The position numbers and the translations under genes are program-made. Source: Przewalskia tangutica (lineage: Eukaryota > Streptophyta > Magnoliopsida > Solanales > Solanaceae). From it: a stretch of 64,000 nt of DNA. The notes beneath the pieces are model-generated. The model made no database searches. It had not been told where the DNA came from and was given only the letters and a program-made list of their open reading frames with translations. Within the stretch, counting starts at the first letter, position 1, and each line of letters begins with the position of its first letter. Shown in pieces: positions 1 through 11,710 of this stretch. Where the stretch lies: contig JAQGDG010000146.1 of assembly GCA_029844215.1 (NCBI GenBank), forward strand, positions 245,387-309,386. Direction: 5' to 3'.

Positions 1-2129
1 AAGTTTGCCTAATTTCAAATGCTCAAGTTTCTCATTTTTAGAAAAGGTTTCAGAGTTCATAGTTTTAACTTTAAAACATAATTCTCCTTTAATGATTTGA
101 GAAACATATGCCTTATACGTGAGTAGTTTATTCTGTTTATAATCGATCTTATTAAGCAACATGATCTAGTATGTAATATCATTTTGTCTCATCTTAGCTT
201 CTATGCAGACGAGGTTTCTACCGGTTTTAATACAATACTTCATTATTCAATACATTTTCCTTTATTAACGCCGCAGTGGTCCTGTCGATACACATTCCGA
301 TTTCCAAATCAAGAAACCTTATCCCATTAAATAAAACCAAGTACTCATTACTCACGAATGAGGTTTCACACAAGCATCCACATTAAAACAAATAAGTTAA
401 GTCTCTTATCTTATAAGATCAAGTCTTTTAACTTCTAACATCAAGAAACCATTTTCTTTACCTTTCTTAAGACATTATACCTAACTTCCCATAAGCTAGT
501 ATAACTCTTTTAAAACCTTTAAAACCAAGTGTTACTCTCCTTCAAAACGATTTATAAATCTTTGAAATACATCAAGTTCTTTATTATAACTAGCCGCTAT
601 AATCCACATCGCTTACCTTTTAAAACCACAAAGTATTTTCTTATTTACATAAAGTCGTTATAACCAACTTCCCATAAAGCCGTTATAACACTTTATGTTT
701 TAAAAACAATCAAACACGCTAACACACGACGCCTACCGCACTACATAGTTCACACATATCATGCTGTAAGAGATAGTGAAGAGGTTCACATACCTCGCGA
801 CGAGTGCCGACTAATAGCAAAACGCCCAAGTACTTCAAACCGCTTTACCCTTAAGCCACGATCGCACCACACGTAGTACTTCAACCTATAAGGCCACAAG
901 GCGCTTTATTAACATCTAGATCTCATCATTCCATATTCTACGTAAAATTCGCAAGACTCTCCCCGCAACAACAGAAATCTCCTCCTCTATCGGTGCCGCC
1001 ACCAAGCCAACCAGTGGGGTTAACACGCCTAACCGACGTACAATTCTACTACAAGTAATGTTACACAAGTTCATCGTAATACACCCCATGTAATTACGCT
1101 CGCTTCTTCTTTAAATTCAAAGCTTAAGTCGCAAAGACATCGCCGTAAGTATTATTCGTGCTTAAGTCAAAAGACATCACGCAATTATAATCAGTTCTAT
1201 ATATAGTATACATCAACTATATATTCCTACAACATGTAATTCCCAATTACAATAAGGTCAAGAGTGTTTACCTCGATAAGCCCAAAATTATCCGAAGTTT
1301 ATACGTCGATCCCGAGCAAGGTTTAGCTCCTACCCGGCGCCCAATCCGCTCCAACAACCCTTAGAAGTTCTAACTAACTTCTACTTATAACTTCAACTAC
1401 GGTGAAGATTTACTTAGGTTTCGCTTTTGATCGAGGGAAGTATAATAGTATTTCCTGCTCTACGATGAGGTAACTTTCAAAGTACTATAAGGTATATGGG
1501 CTAGAGTATTTTGGGCATTATAACAATACTAGAGAGTATTTCTATACCACAAAAGGGGTATTATACGAAAACAACTAGGCAGTGGGTACCCCACTACCAA
1601 ACACCACAAAGTGAGGGGGTGGTTTCGCCAAGGGCTCACAAAGGGAGGTGATTTGGACGAGAACTACACTTAAGGGGGAGAGATTTTAACACTTAGAAAG
1701 GATTTTTGACGAAGAAGTTCATCAACATAAGAGGTATTTATAGGTCAAGGGATGGCCAACCAATGGCCAAGATTACGCCAAGGCAAGGCAAGTGTAAGGC
1801 CAAGATTGCGGCAAGTGTCCTAAGCCAACTTGCACACAAAATATCCTACCAACTCCAAGACAAAACAAGCCACCTTGTTCGCCCCTTTGACGCCCACTCA
1901 AGTTAACGCGAGGGTGACACTTGTCACCCTCCCGCTGGTCCAAAATGTTTCGCCTCTCTAAAAATCCGCAAAAATTAAAACGACATAGCCGAATTTTCCT
2001 ACAAAGTCGTGGGAAACGCTTCGCCGAAAACGACTTTTCGCACTTGTGCACAAATTTCGAAACTAGCCAACTTTAAGGCTCAAATTATTATACGCACGCC
2101 TCACGCATATACTGAAATACGGTATAACA
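1..2129 (-). mobile_element. LTR K, truncated by window edge (long-LTR Ty3/gypsy)
   Basis: This is the 5' portion, read on the minus strand, of a long Ty3/gypsy LTR; the rest lies outside the window. The right end, GTATAACA at 2122-2129, is the reverse complement of the TGTTATAC start shared by the other LTRs. A TATA-like tattTATAGG lies near 1735-1743, and a G-box-like inverted repeat (GGTGACACTTGTCACC type) near 1912. The stretch is collinear with 35210-37485 and 40850-43113 (LTRs of element C) and with the right part of 12900-14849. The 66-residue and similar reading frames here are non-coding LTR sequence. It could be a solo LTR or the 5' LTR of a minus-strand element extending left. Confidence 0.8.
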
Positions 2130-2542
2130 ATCACTCACGATCCGTCAGAATCGCCGAATGAACTCCTCGCGATCATCCTCGTGCCTCGACCGTAACTCGC
2201 GCTACAACTCGTAAAGTCCCGTAGCCTCAAACTATCTCGATCTCGTGAACCATGGGTACTATCGAATCGAATCACAGATCCAAATTTATCCTCATGTTCG
2301 CTACTATCCTCGCCAATAATCGGGCTATCTCTTTGTACTTAACCCTCCGCTTCCAGCCGCGGACCGAGGCTCAGTATCAGGTCTCAGCAGCCCATCGCGC
2401 GTTCTAAATCGCTGGGCCAAGGCCGCAAACTCGCCAGTCAAGCACTATTTCGTAATGATCGGGCTCGCGCTTCATACTCCTCTCAGATCTCACTAGCGCC
2501 TCCTACGCTTTGCCCATCCGCCCGGCCGCTTTCGCGAGGCAT
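2130..2542 (-). pseudogene. gag N-terminal fragment of element A
   Basis: The frame would start at the ATG complement at 2540-2542 (reading MPRESGR...), in the same position relative to the primer site as in C (39457), D (61674) and B (47277). Sequence near 2140-2180 read on the minus strand gives a degenerate acidic segment resembling the 'DPxxFI' region of plant Ty3 capsid proteins, with frame breaks. The fragment ends exactly where LTR K begins, so the gag C-terminus and zinc knuckle are absent here. It is not expressible as written. The assignment rests on collinearity with the longer gag relics in C and D. Confidence 0.6.
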
Positions 2543-2718
2543 AATCGTAAAAACGAAATGCGCCAGAGGGTCCAACTTATAACACAATTTCTAAGGCACG
2601 ATCTCGTAATGAGAAGAATGGAAACTAATCCTAAATGTTCATGTTTCCTGACATGGGATGCGCGCACAACACATCGATAATCAAGACTTACTAGACACTC
2701 ACCAGACACTTTCCGAGG

Positions 2719-2723
2719 ATTAA
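2719..2723. repeat. Target-site duplication of element E, left copy (ATTAA)
   Basis: ATTAA directly precedes the TGTTATA start of the E 5' LTR and recurs directly after its 3' LTR at 11706-11710. A 5-bp duplication is typical of Ty3/gypsy integration. Confidence 0.9.
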
Positions 2724-3383
2724 TGTTATACCCCGCATTCTCGTGGTATGTATGCGAGGACGCACGCATTTAGAGCACGGCAAAAAAATCGGAAAGGAAG
2801 AAAGAGGCGATTCTTCCACTAAAAGTTTCCGCTTTTGTAAGGAAAATGTTCTGGCGGAATCGGGTTCCCGATTTGGAATTTGGGCTTTTAGATTATATTA
2901 GAATTTTGGAATTTTATTTTCAATGGTCACGTGGCCCACTGAGAAATTTACTGGCTTTGGGGCCCACTTTGTTTTCTAGATTTTGGCCATTGTGGATATT
3001 TTTCTGAAGACGCTGAGGGCCAACAGAGGCGACACGGTCACCCCGCCTAGTGGCTCGCCGAATGACATTTGTGCACAACACCCTGCTAGTCGCCGACTAA
3101 ACGCTTTACATAACTTCATGGGCGGAAAATTCCGCTATGTCGCTTTGTATTTTTATGATTTTTCCGAGAGACGAAACCTTTCGATGAACGGGAGGCGACA
3201 CTTGTCACCCTCATCGACGGCTTCGGCGGGCGCCACTGGCTGCCTCGCCGATCGCCCTCGTGCCTTGCTTTGTGGCTTGTTTCATGAGTGTTTTGGAGTA
3301 GGGTTTAGGTGCACTTGGCTTAATCTTGACCTTACACTTGCTATACACTCGACGGATCTCGCCCTGGTCAGCCTTTGGTTTTG

Positions 3384-3393
3384 CTATAAATAC
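3384..3393 (+). promoter_or_regulatory. TATA box of E 5' LTR
   Basis: CTATAAATAC followed by a C-run; the same motif occurs at 8981-8990 in the 3' LTR and, reversed, in the C, D and A LTRs. It is the likely U3 promoter. Confidence 0.65.
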
Positions 3394-5040
3394 CCCCTGC
3401 GAAGACTTCATCCATTCCAAAACTTCCAAGTCTTCAAACCCTCTCCTCCCCTTTGCGAGCTCTTAGCCGAGCCTTCCTCCCCTTTTCTTGTGGCCTTTGG
3501 CCGAGGGGTTCTCTTCCCCTCAGGTAGCAAACTGGTACCCCCTAGCCTAGTTGTTTTCAGATAATACCCTCCTCGTGGTATTGAAATACTTCCTAGTATT
3601 GTTATAATGCCCAAAATACCTTAGCCTTGTACTTTGTAGTATTCCAAAGATACCTCTATACGTAGAGTCCTAAATACTACCTTTGTCCTTTTTAGTCTCA
3701 AACCGAAACCCTAAGGAAATCTTCATACTGTCAAGATTTGAGCAGAAGTTGGTTAGAACTTCTATGGGTTGCTTGGAGCGCACTGAGTAGAGCTAAACCT
3801 GCTCAGATCGACATTATAACTTGGATAATTTTGGGCTTATCGAGGTAATTATCTTTCTCTATTGTAATTGGAAATTACATGTTTGTTAGAATATATAGTC
3901 AAGATACTATATATGGAACTATACTTAGTATTCGCAAATGTCTTTTGACTTAAGCCCAAGAATAAAGAATCAATCGAATCAGATTACATAGGATCAGACA
4001 GTGAGACTTGTGTAAGACATCGAGTAGAATTGTACACGCCCTGCTAGACGGTAAACCCCCTCGTCAAGCCGCCTACTGCTAGAGAGAGATTTACGCCATG
4101 TGTGAGGTCGCCGAATTTTCTCAGAAGATAGAAACTTGTGTTTTGGGGTTAATAGACGCCAGACCTTTATAGGTGAAAGTACTAAGAGTAGCGATTCTAC
4201 CGGCGAGTGGAAAGGGCAAGTGCGTCAGTAGACTTGGAGCATTTTGCTTATCGTCGATAAATCGTCGCGAGGTATGTGAACCTCTTCCTATCTTTTCTAG
4301 CATGATTGTTGTGAACTATGTAGTACGGTAGACGCATACGCTAAGTGATTTGGTTGGTTTAAAACATGGTGTTATAATAGCTTTTACGGGAAGTTAGTTA
4401 TAACGACCTTACGTAGTGAAAATGGTTTATCGATGTTGAAGTTAAGAGATTTGATCTTATAAGATAAGAGACTTAACTTATTTGTTTTAATGTGGATGTT
4501 TGTGAAACCTCATTCGTGAGTAATGAGTACTTGGTTTTTAAAGCGGATAATGTTTTACCGATTTCGGAATCGTAACGTATCGGCTGCACTATCAGCAATG
4601 CTAATAAAGGAAAATGTATTCAATAATGATGCTTGTATTAAAACCAAAGAGAAACCTCCATCCGCATGTAAGCTAAGATTAGACAAATGATATTACATTT
4701 TCTAGATCACGGTCACGTAATAAGATCGTTATAAAAAGAATAAACTACTCACATATATGACATATGTTACTCAATTGTTTTAAAAGAGATTAAGACTACG
4801 AGTTATGAAACCTTTCTAAAATAAGTGACTCGAGCATTTGAAAACGGTGTTCGAGTAATCAAACTAGGCAAACCGAACTTAGGAAAAAATGTCATACTTG
4901 ATTTTGAAAAGGAACGGGTTGGTCATTCTAATACTACTGCATAGGTGACTTTTATAAAAGTAATGGATCTCTTTTAAAAGAACTTAACGATGTAGTACTT
5001 GGGGTTAAAACCCGACTTTGGCATAAAATGAAAGTACTTT

Positions 5041-5545
5041 GAGTCAGGTGAAACTTGCCTATGCTTGTCATGCTGGAAACTTGCCTATGCTTGTTGTCGT
5101 GAAACTTGCCTACGCCAGTGATGATATCCTTTGCTGCGCGCGTGGTATTTCTCGGTTACCGCTGCTCTCGACAGGCCTACGACTTGTCGAGAACTTACTC
5201 GACGCGGCCGGGCAATGGAGAATTCCACTGCATGTTTCCATTTTGATTACCGCCTTGTTGTTGATGTCATACGGACATGTCTACACCGACGCAGATTCCG
5301 GCACGCGTTACGCGCCGCTGACACCCGATATATCATATCAGGTTACACGGACATGTCTACACCGAGGTAGAATTCCGGCACGGCTACGCGCGCAGGTTGA
5401 TCACCCAAAGATATTATTGTTGATGTCATACGGACGGTCTACACCGAGGTAGAATTCCGGCACGGGCCCGGGCATTGGTATTATTGTCGCATCACGGACA
5501 TGTCTACACCGATGCAGACTCCGGCACGCGCGCCGATGCGAACAT
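5041..5545 (+). repeat. Tandem repeats in E 5' LTR
   Basis: Two arrays occur. About three copies of a roughly 25-bp unit containing GTGAAACTTGCCTATGC lie at 5045-5115. About four copies of a roughly 75-80 bp unit containing GGACATGTCTACACCGA and ending TTCCGGCACG lie at 5270-5530. The same arrays occupy 10650-11150 in the 3' LTR. Confidence 0.75.
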
Positions 5546-6140
5546 ACGATTGATGCTGGGCGTGAGACCCATAGTTATATTTGAGTGATGACTGAGGCGC
5601 GAGTCCCCGATCGACATGATCGCTTTATGTCGCGAATCAGAGTTGGTTATCATACATGTCTCCCGCTTTATATGTACTAGTATGATTTCATTATGCATTT
5701 TTACGCTTTCCATACTTGGTACTGCTGATCGACTCTCCTTCGGCCGCTCATGCCGCAGTAGAGGTACATCGGCCGTGGATCCTCGCCTAGATCTCGGGCC
5801 ATTGCTGAAGCTCCGCTTCTCCGAGGCTTATCTTTTGCATGCGTTCCCCGAGTCAGAGGTTCTGTACATCTGTGGTACGGGCGGGCCCCGTCCCGCCATA
5901 GTTGTTGTAAATCTTAGAGGTCCAGAGTATCGCTGAGGGTGGTTTGTAAAAAAGGATTAAACTGCTCGCTTGAAAGAGTTGTATTTATATATGTTATCGA
6001 AGCGTAACCGCTGGTTGGCCTGCTTATGATCATATATCTTGTTTCTTGTTTAAAGTTTTATTTTCCGCTGTTTTCTCTCGATGTCAGGTCACTAGGGTGC
6101 CCGATAAGGCACCGAACGCCCCGGACGGTCGTTACAAAAG

Positions 6141-6153
6141 TGGTATCGCAGCG
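6141..6153 (+). other. Primer binding site of E (initiator tRNA-Met type)
   Basis: TGGTATCGCAGCG lies a few bases after the LTR end. Plant Ty3/gypsy elements commonly use TGGTATCAGAGC, complementary to the 3' end of initiator tRNA-Met. The match is good except at the CAG. Confidence 0.75.
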
Positions 6154-6337
6154 CTAATACTGAAAGTGTCTACTGCATCGCGTCTAGTAGAGTCTTGATT
6201 ATCGGCGTGTCAGGCACCACATCTATAATCGTGAGGTCAGCAGGACATTTAGGATTGGTTTCATTCTTCTCATTCCGAGATCGCGGCCTTAGAGTCGTGT
6301 TGTGTCGGACCCTCCGACGATCTCGCTTTTACCGCTT

Positions 6338-7575
6338 ATGCCCCGCGCAGTGCAACCTGTGAGCCCGGCAAGGGCAAGACACCGGAGGTGCCGCTAGTGA
6401 GATACAGAGGAGTACGAGGGCGCAGTTCCCGCCAAGACTGAGATAAAGCTTCCGACGGCGAAGTTTCGCGACGCCACAAAGACCAAAGAGGCTTAGAGCC
6501 GCAGCTGGCTGGATGAGACTACAAGACTCGAGCCTCCAGCACCACCGGAGCAGGGAGAGACGGGTCAGCGAGATGGCCCGCTGGGCCGTGGTCAGGCCGA
6601 TATGGTGACAGCCGACGCGTAGCCTGATTCCAAAGAAGACCGTGGTGCACCCGAGCGTATAGTTTGAGGCCACGGACTTTCTCGAGTCAGAGCCCGCCAG
6701 AGTTTTACGGGTCGAGGCCCGAGGATGATCCGCAGGAGTTCATTCGCAGCTACAATGATCACGCGTGATCAAGGCTTCAGAGACCGAATCAGACCTTTGG
6801 TTCGCATCGGCCGCGTGATACCGCAATGATTCGTTTGATCTACGAGCTTTCCCGGGAGAGTACGCACTCAAAGCAGATGGGATGAGTTTTCGGGCTTTCT
6901 CACGCACTTCGCCTCCGCAGATGGCGAGGGCACGCCGGCTGATTTTTGATGCTTAGACAGAGCGACGACGGCTCGGAGTACAATGTGGAGTTCGACTCAT
7001 CGTCTTGCAGACGCCCCAAATGGTAGCTAGTATGGAGGATCGAGTGCACCGATATGTTACAGGCTCGATGATTACATGTCGAGGCATGTTCAGAGTAGAT
7101 CTTCACCGCATGGACATTGCCCGCACGCAGCTCACGACCGACGCGAGGCACCGAGAGGTCGACTGAATGACCAAGATCGCAGAGGCCGTAACAACAGGTC
7201 CTTTGCGACTTTCGAGGCGGACCGCCAAGAAGATACTAGTTTTGTACTCCGCCAAAGGCAGAGTGGTCCTCCACAACCTTCAGAGTATTCGGAGCAGGTC
7301 GTGGCCCAAGGGTCTGTGTTTCAGCGGCGGCGGCGTGTTGCTGACGCGTCACCCCTACCCTCGTGGTCGATGTGGTAGACCGTGATTTCGGGAGTGTCGT
7401 GGTGCCAGGAGCTTGTTATTTTGGCGCAAGCAGGCCATTTTGCGAGGAACTGTCCACCAAGGGTAGCACTGGATGTTACGACTCACCACGGACTGGTCGG
7501 TTCATCGCTTTCATAGCTTGCATGCAGGCAGTGCCTATGATTAGAGTGGAGCCAGAGCTTCGTGTATATCCTTAA
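6338..7575 (+). pseudogene. gag relic of element E
   Basis: It starts at ATG 6338 (MPRAVQP..., like the gag starts of the other elements) about 200 bp after the primer site. It ends at the TAA following '...ELRVYP'; the same ending (...VYP, stop) closes the C gag at 38235. About 410 codons, in line with plant Ty3 gag. A CCHC zinc knuckle is recognisable at about 7412-7455: CYFG, then GHFAxNC once small frame breaks are allowed for. Multiple frameshifts break the frame, so no full-length protein can be read. In the family, gag forms the virus-like particle and the knuckle binds RNA. No pol follows the stop. Confidence 0.7.
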
Positions 7576-8319
7576 CCTCTAGAGTTTTGGTATGCTTGTT
7601 ATGATGGTCTCATTATTACGTGCTATGTACGAATAGCGCTGTGTTAATTGCGAGTTAGAAAACACGCTTAGTCGGGAGGATACGATGTGGGCACGGTAAG
7701 TGTGAACCTTAGACTATGTCACGATCGAGACCTTGTGGTAAGGTCGCTTGAGTTAAAGATTTATTTTATGTTTGACCCTTATCGAGTAGTAGTATACGTG
7801 GGATTTATTTGTGTGATAAGTCCGTGGTAGTGCGAGACGGAAGTGGTAGCTTTCATGACGTGAATTAGTAAGATTGTTCCGATCGGAACAAGAGTTCGCG
7901 CGCTGGGGGTCGGGTTGAGGACCATTTATGTCAACCCAGCCCGGACAAGGTGGGGTCAGCCTGGTGGTCCCGCCAGGTGGTAGGGTCACGAGGATGCTAG
8001 GCCCAAGTTTGTATGATCATCGATGAGTTCGTGGACGCTCACCGAAGCCGGTTCGTAAAGGCCGGAATGGCCTTAAGGAAGTTCGAGGTTAGTAAGATGA
8101 CCAAGCTCGAGGTAGTGACTCCAGCAGATTTTTGGGAACGGAAGTAATGACCAAGTATGGTACGCATCGAGAGTTCAAGTGTTCGAGAGGCACGACGAGT
8201 AAGGAAGGAAGAGAACGCATGTTATTTCGCGCCAAGCGTGGCGCTGATAACTCGTTGTGGAACTTCATCGATATCCGCTTCAGAAGGAACATTCGGACGC
8301 ATGTTTCGGCGAGGGAGAA
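7576..8319 (+). other. Post-gag non-coding module of element E
   Basis: This 744-bp stretch between the gag stop and the 3' LTR has no recognisable domain. A GC-rich block at about 7890-8000 (containing GTCAACCCAGCCC and GGTGGTCCCGCCAGG) is shared with F at 22600-22700 and, reversed, with C at 37800-37910. The retained block could be a packaging or replication signal; that is inference. The short frames at 8089-8435 overlap each other and the LTR boundary and are not supported. Confidence 0.6.
8308..8319 (+). other. Polypurine tract of element E
   Basis: CGGCGAGGGAGAA-type purine run immediately before the TGTTATAC start of the 3' LTR. This is the expected position of the plus-strand primer; F has the same arrangement at 23810-23821. 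Confidence 0.7.
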
Positions 8320-8980
8320 TGTTATACCCGTATTCTCGTGGTATGTACGCGAGGACGACGCATACGAGAGCACGGCAGAAAAATCGGAAAGGAAGAAAGA
8401 GCGATTCTTCCACTAAAAGTTTCCTGCTTTTGTAAGGAAAATGTTCGTCAAGCGGAATCGGGTTCCCGATTTGGAATTTGGGCTTTAGATTATATTAGAA
8501 TTTTGGAATTTTATTTTCTAAATGGTCACGCTGGGCCCACGGAGAAATCTACTTTGTGGGGCCCACTTTGTTTTCTAGATTTTGGCCATTGTGATATTTT
8601 TCGAAGACGCTTGAGGGCCAATAGAGGGCGACACGTGTCACCCCGCCAGTGGCTTCGCCGAATGACATTTGTGCACAACACCCTGCTAGAGTCGCCGACT
8701 AAACGCTTTACATAACTCATGCGGCGGAAAATTCCGCTATGTCGCTTTGTATTTTTGCGATTTTTTCCGAGAGACGAAACCTTTGATCAACGGAGGCGAC
8801 ACTTGTCACCCTCATCGACGGCTTGGAGGCGCTGGCTGGGTTGGCTCGACGATCGCCCTTGAAACGTGCCTCGCTTTGGGCTTGTTTTGCGAGTGTTTTG
8901 TGAGTAGGTTTAGGTGCACTTGGCTTAATCTTGCCCTTACACTTGGAAGGATCTTGGCCCTTGGTTGGCCTGTGGTTTTG

Positions 8981-8990
8981 CTATAAATAC
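8981..8990 (+). promoter_or_regulatory. TATA box of E 3' LTR
   Basis: CTATAAATAC followed by a C-run, at the same relative position as in the 5' LTR. Confidence 0.65.
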
Positions 8991-10649
8991 CCCCCTAAGT
9001 GTGAAGACTTCAGCCATTCAAAAAGCTTCCAAGTCTTCAAACCCTCTCCTCCCCTTTGCGAGCTCTTAGCCGAGAGCCTTCCTCCCCCTTTCGTGGCATT
9101 TGGCCGAGGGTTCCCTTCCCCTTTCAGGTGCTAGCCGCGGGTACCCCTAGCCTAGTTGTTTTCGTGATAATACCCTCCTCGTGGTATGAAATACTTCTCC
9201 TAGTATTCATATAATGCCCACAATACCTTAGCTCAGACCTTGTAGTATTCCAAAGATACCTCTATACGTAGAGTCCTAAATACTACCTTTTGTCCTTTTA
9301 GTCTCAAACCGAAACCCCAAGGAAATCTTCATACTTGGTCAAGTATTTGAGTGCTGGTTAGAACTTCTGCGTTGTTTGGAGCGCACTTGAGGTGAGCTAA
9401 ACCTGCTCAGATCGACATTATAACTTGGATAATTTTGGGCTTATCGAGGTAATTATCTTGTCCTCTATTGTAATTGGAAATTACATGTTTGTTAGAATAT
9501 ATAGTTGAAGATACTATATACGAACTATACTTAGTATTCGCAATGCTTTTGACTTAAGCCCTCAATAAAAGAATCGAATCGAATCAGATTTACATAGACT
9601 ATATTGCGAGACTTTGTAGTATTATCGAGTAGAATTGTACACGCCCGCTAGACGTAACCCCCTCGTTGGCTTCGTAGCCACTGTTAGAGGAGAGATTTAC
9701 GCTCATGGGAGTGTGAGCGCCGAATTTTCTAGAAGATAGAAACTTGTGTTTGGGGTTAATAGACGCCAGGACCTTTATAGTGAAAGTACTAAGAGTAGCG
9801 TATTCTACTATGAGTGGAAAGTGGCTAGTGCGTTGTAGTACTTGGAGCATTTTGCTTATCGTCGATAAATCGTCACGAGGTACGTGAACCTCTTCCTATC
9901 TTTTCTAGCATGACGATTGTCAGGAACTATGAGTACGGTAGACGCATACGTGCTAAGTGATTTGTTGGTTTAAAACATGTGTGTTATAATAGCTTTACGG
10001 GAAGTTAGTTATAACGACCTTACGTAGTGAAAATGGTTTATCACGTTGAAGTTAAGAGATTTGATCTTATAAGATAAGAGACTTAACTTATTTGTTTTAA
10101 TGTGGACGTTGTGTGAAACCTCATTCGTGAGTAATGAGTACTTGGTTTTTAAAGTGGATAATGTTTTACCGATTTCGAATCGAACGTATCGGCTGCACTA
10201 TCATAGCTATAATAAAGGAAAATGTATTGAATAATGATGTCAGATTAAACCAAGAGAAACCTCCATCCGCATGTAAGCTAAGACGACAAAATGATATTAC
10301 ATTTTCTAGATCACGGTCAGTAATAAGATCGTTATAAACAAGAATAAACTACTCACATATATGACATATGTTACTCAATTGTTTTAAAAGAGATTAAGAC
10401 TACGAGTTATGAAACCTTTCTAAAATAAGTGACTCGAGCATTTGAAAATGAGAAGCTTGAGTAATCAAAATAGTAAACCGAACTTAGAAAAGAATGTTGT
10501 TACTTGATTTTGAAAAGGAACGGGTTGGTCATTCTAATACTACGTATAGGGTGACTTTATAAAAGTAATGGATCTCTTTAAAAGAACTTAACGATGTAGT
10601 ACTTTGGGGTTAAAACCCTGACTTTGGCATAAAATGAAAGTACTTTGAG

Positions 10650-11150
10650 TCAGGTGAAACTTGCCTATGCTTGTTGCTGTGAAACTTGCCTACGCTTGTT
10701 GTCGTGAAACTTGCCTATGCTTGCGATGATAGCCTTGCTGTGCAAGTGTGGTATTTCGTGTTACCGCCTCTCGATGCAGGCCTGGCCGACTTGTCGAGAA
10801 CTTACTCGACGGCCGCGCAAAGTGATGGAGAATTCCACGCATGTTTCCATTTTGACATCGCCTTCGTTGTTGACGCCACATGGACATGTCTACACCGACG
10901 CAAAGATTCCGGCACGCGCTACGCGCCGTTGATTACCCGATATATTGTTATCGTGGTTATACGGACATGTCTACACCGAGGTAGAATTCCGGCACGTGGC
11001 TACGCGCAGGTTGATCACCCAAGATATTATTGTTGACGCCACACGGACGGTTCACACCGAGGTAGAATTCCGGCACGCGCCACGGGCATTGGTATTATTG
11101 TCGCATCACGACATGATACACCGATGCGCACTCCGGCACGCGCCGCGACG
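10650..11150 (+). repeat. Tandem repeats in E 3' LTR
   Basis: Three copies of the ~25-bp GTGAAACTTGCCTATGC-type unit are followed by four copies of the ~75-80 bp unit. The copy number is the same as in the 5' LTR, so the arrays predate or accompanied insertion. Confidence 0.75.
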
Positions 11151-11705
11151 CGAACATTGATGCTGTGGGCGCGAGACCCATAGTTATATTTGAGTGATGA
11201 TTAGGCGCGAGTCGACCGACATGATCGCTTATGTCGCGAATCGTAGTTTGTTATCATACATGCCTCGCTTTATAGACTAGTATGATTTCATTACAAGATT
11301 TTTACAGCCACATACTGTACTGCATCGACTTCGCCGGGCCGCGCACGCGCAGAGGTACATCGGCCGTGATCCTCGCCTTAGATCTCATTTCAGCTGCTTA
11401 AGCTCCGAGGCTTATCTTTGGTAGCCTCGAGTTGTGGTTCTTGTACATTCAGGTATGGCGGCCCCGTCCCGCCATAGTTGTTGTAAATCTTAGAGTCAGC
11501 ATCGCCGTGTGGTTTGTAAAAAGGATTAAACCGCTCGCTTTGAAAGAGTTGTATTTATATATGTTATCGAAGGTAACCGCTGGTTGGCCTGCTTTATGAT
11601 CATATATCTTGTTTCTTGTTTAAAGTTTTATTTTCCGCCGTTTTCTCTCGATGTCAGGTCACTAGGTGCCCGATAAGGCATCGAACGCCCCGGACGGTCG
11701 TTACA

Positions 11706-11710
11706 ATTAA
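11706..11710. repeat. Target-site duplication of element E, right copy (ATTAA)
   Basis: It matches 2719-2723. Joining the flanks gives CCGAGGATTAATCGC, which occurs uninterrupted near 61846-61862 in element D. Confidence 0.9.

Larger units (their letters stand above)
2724..6136 (+). repeat. Element E 5' LTR
   Basis: It starts TGTTATACCCCG and ends GTCGTTACA, a TG...CA LTR, and recurs collinearly at 8320-11705. The U3 part carries the partial G-box inverted repeat near 3027 and a TATA box at 3384-3393. The central part is AT-rich. The downstream part holds tandem repeats (5041-5545), then a GC-rich block, then the terminal sequence next to the primer site. The 193-residue frame at 2983-3564 falls in LTR sequence, is not preserved in the partner LTR, and is not a gene. 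Differences from the partner are mainly 1-5 base indels. Confidence 0.88.
2724..11705 (+). mobile_element. Element E: complete gag-only long-LTR Ty3/gypsy element
   Basis: Two direct LTRs of about 3.4 kb (2724-6136, 8320-11705) flank a 2183-bp internal region holding a primer binding site, a gag relic and a polypurine tract. The whole is bounded by a 5-bp duplication. No protease, RT, RNase H or integrase motif is seen, and there is too little room for one. Structurally it matches what is known as a TR-GAG (terminal-repeat element with GAG), which needs enzymes supplied in trans. Its LTR is homologous to that of C on the opposite strand, and both have nearly equal internal lengths (2183 and 2172 bp). 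It is inserted in the leader of element A. Confidence 0.88.
8320..11705 (+). repeat. Element E 3' LTR
   Basis: It is collinear with 2724-6136 over its whole length (3386 against 3413 bp). It contains GCGACACGTGTCACCC at 8628-8643 (a G-box core in a near-palindrome), a TATA box at 8981-8990 and tandem repeats at about 10650-11150. It ends GTCGTTACA at 11705, followed at once by ATTAA. Confidence 0.88.

Noticed and set aside
2130..2542. LTR K taken as the 3' LTR of element A after a deletion
   Set aside because: The join is exactly at the LTR terminal base with no purine tract, which fits a separate insertion better. Not excluded without the left flank.
2983..3564. 193-residue plus-strand frame in the E 5' LTR
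   Set aside because: It lies over the U3 and TATA region of an LTR and is not preserved in the partner LTR at 8320-11705.
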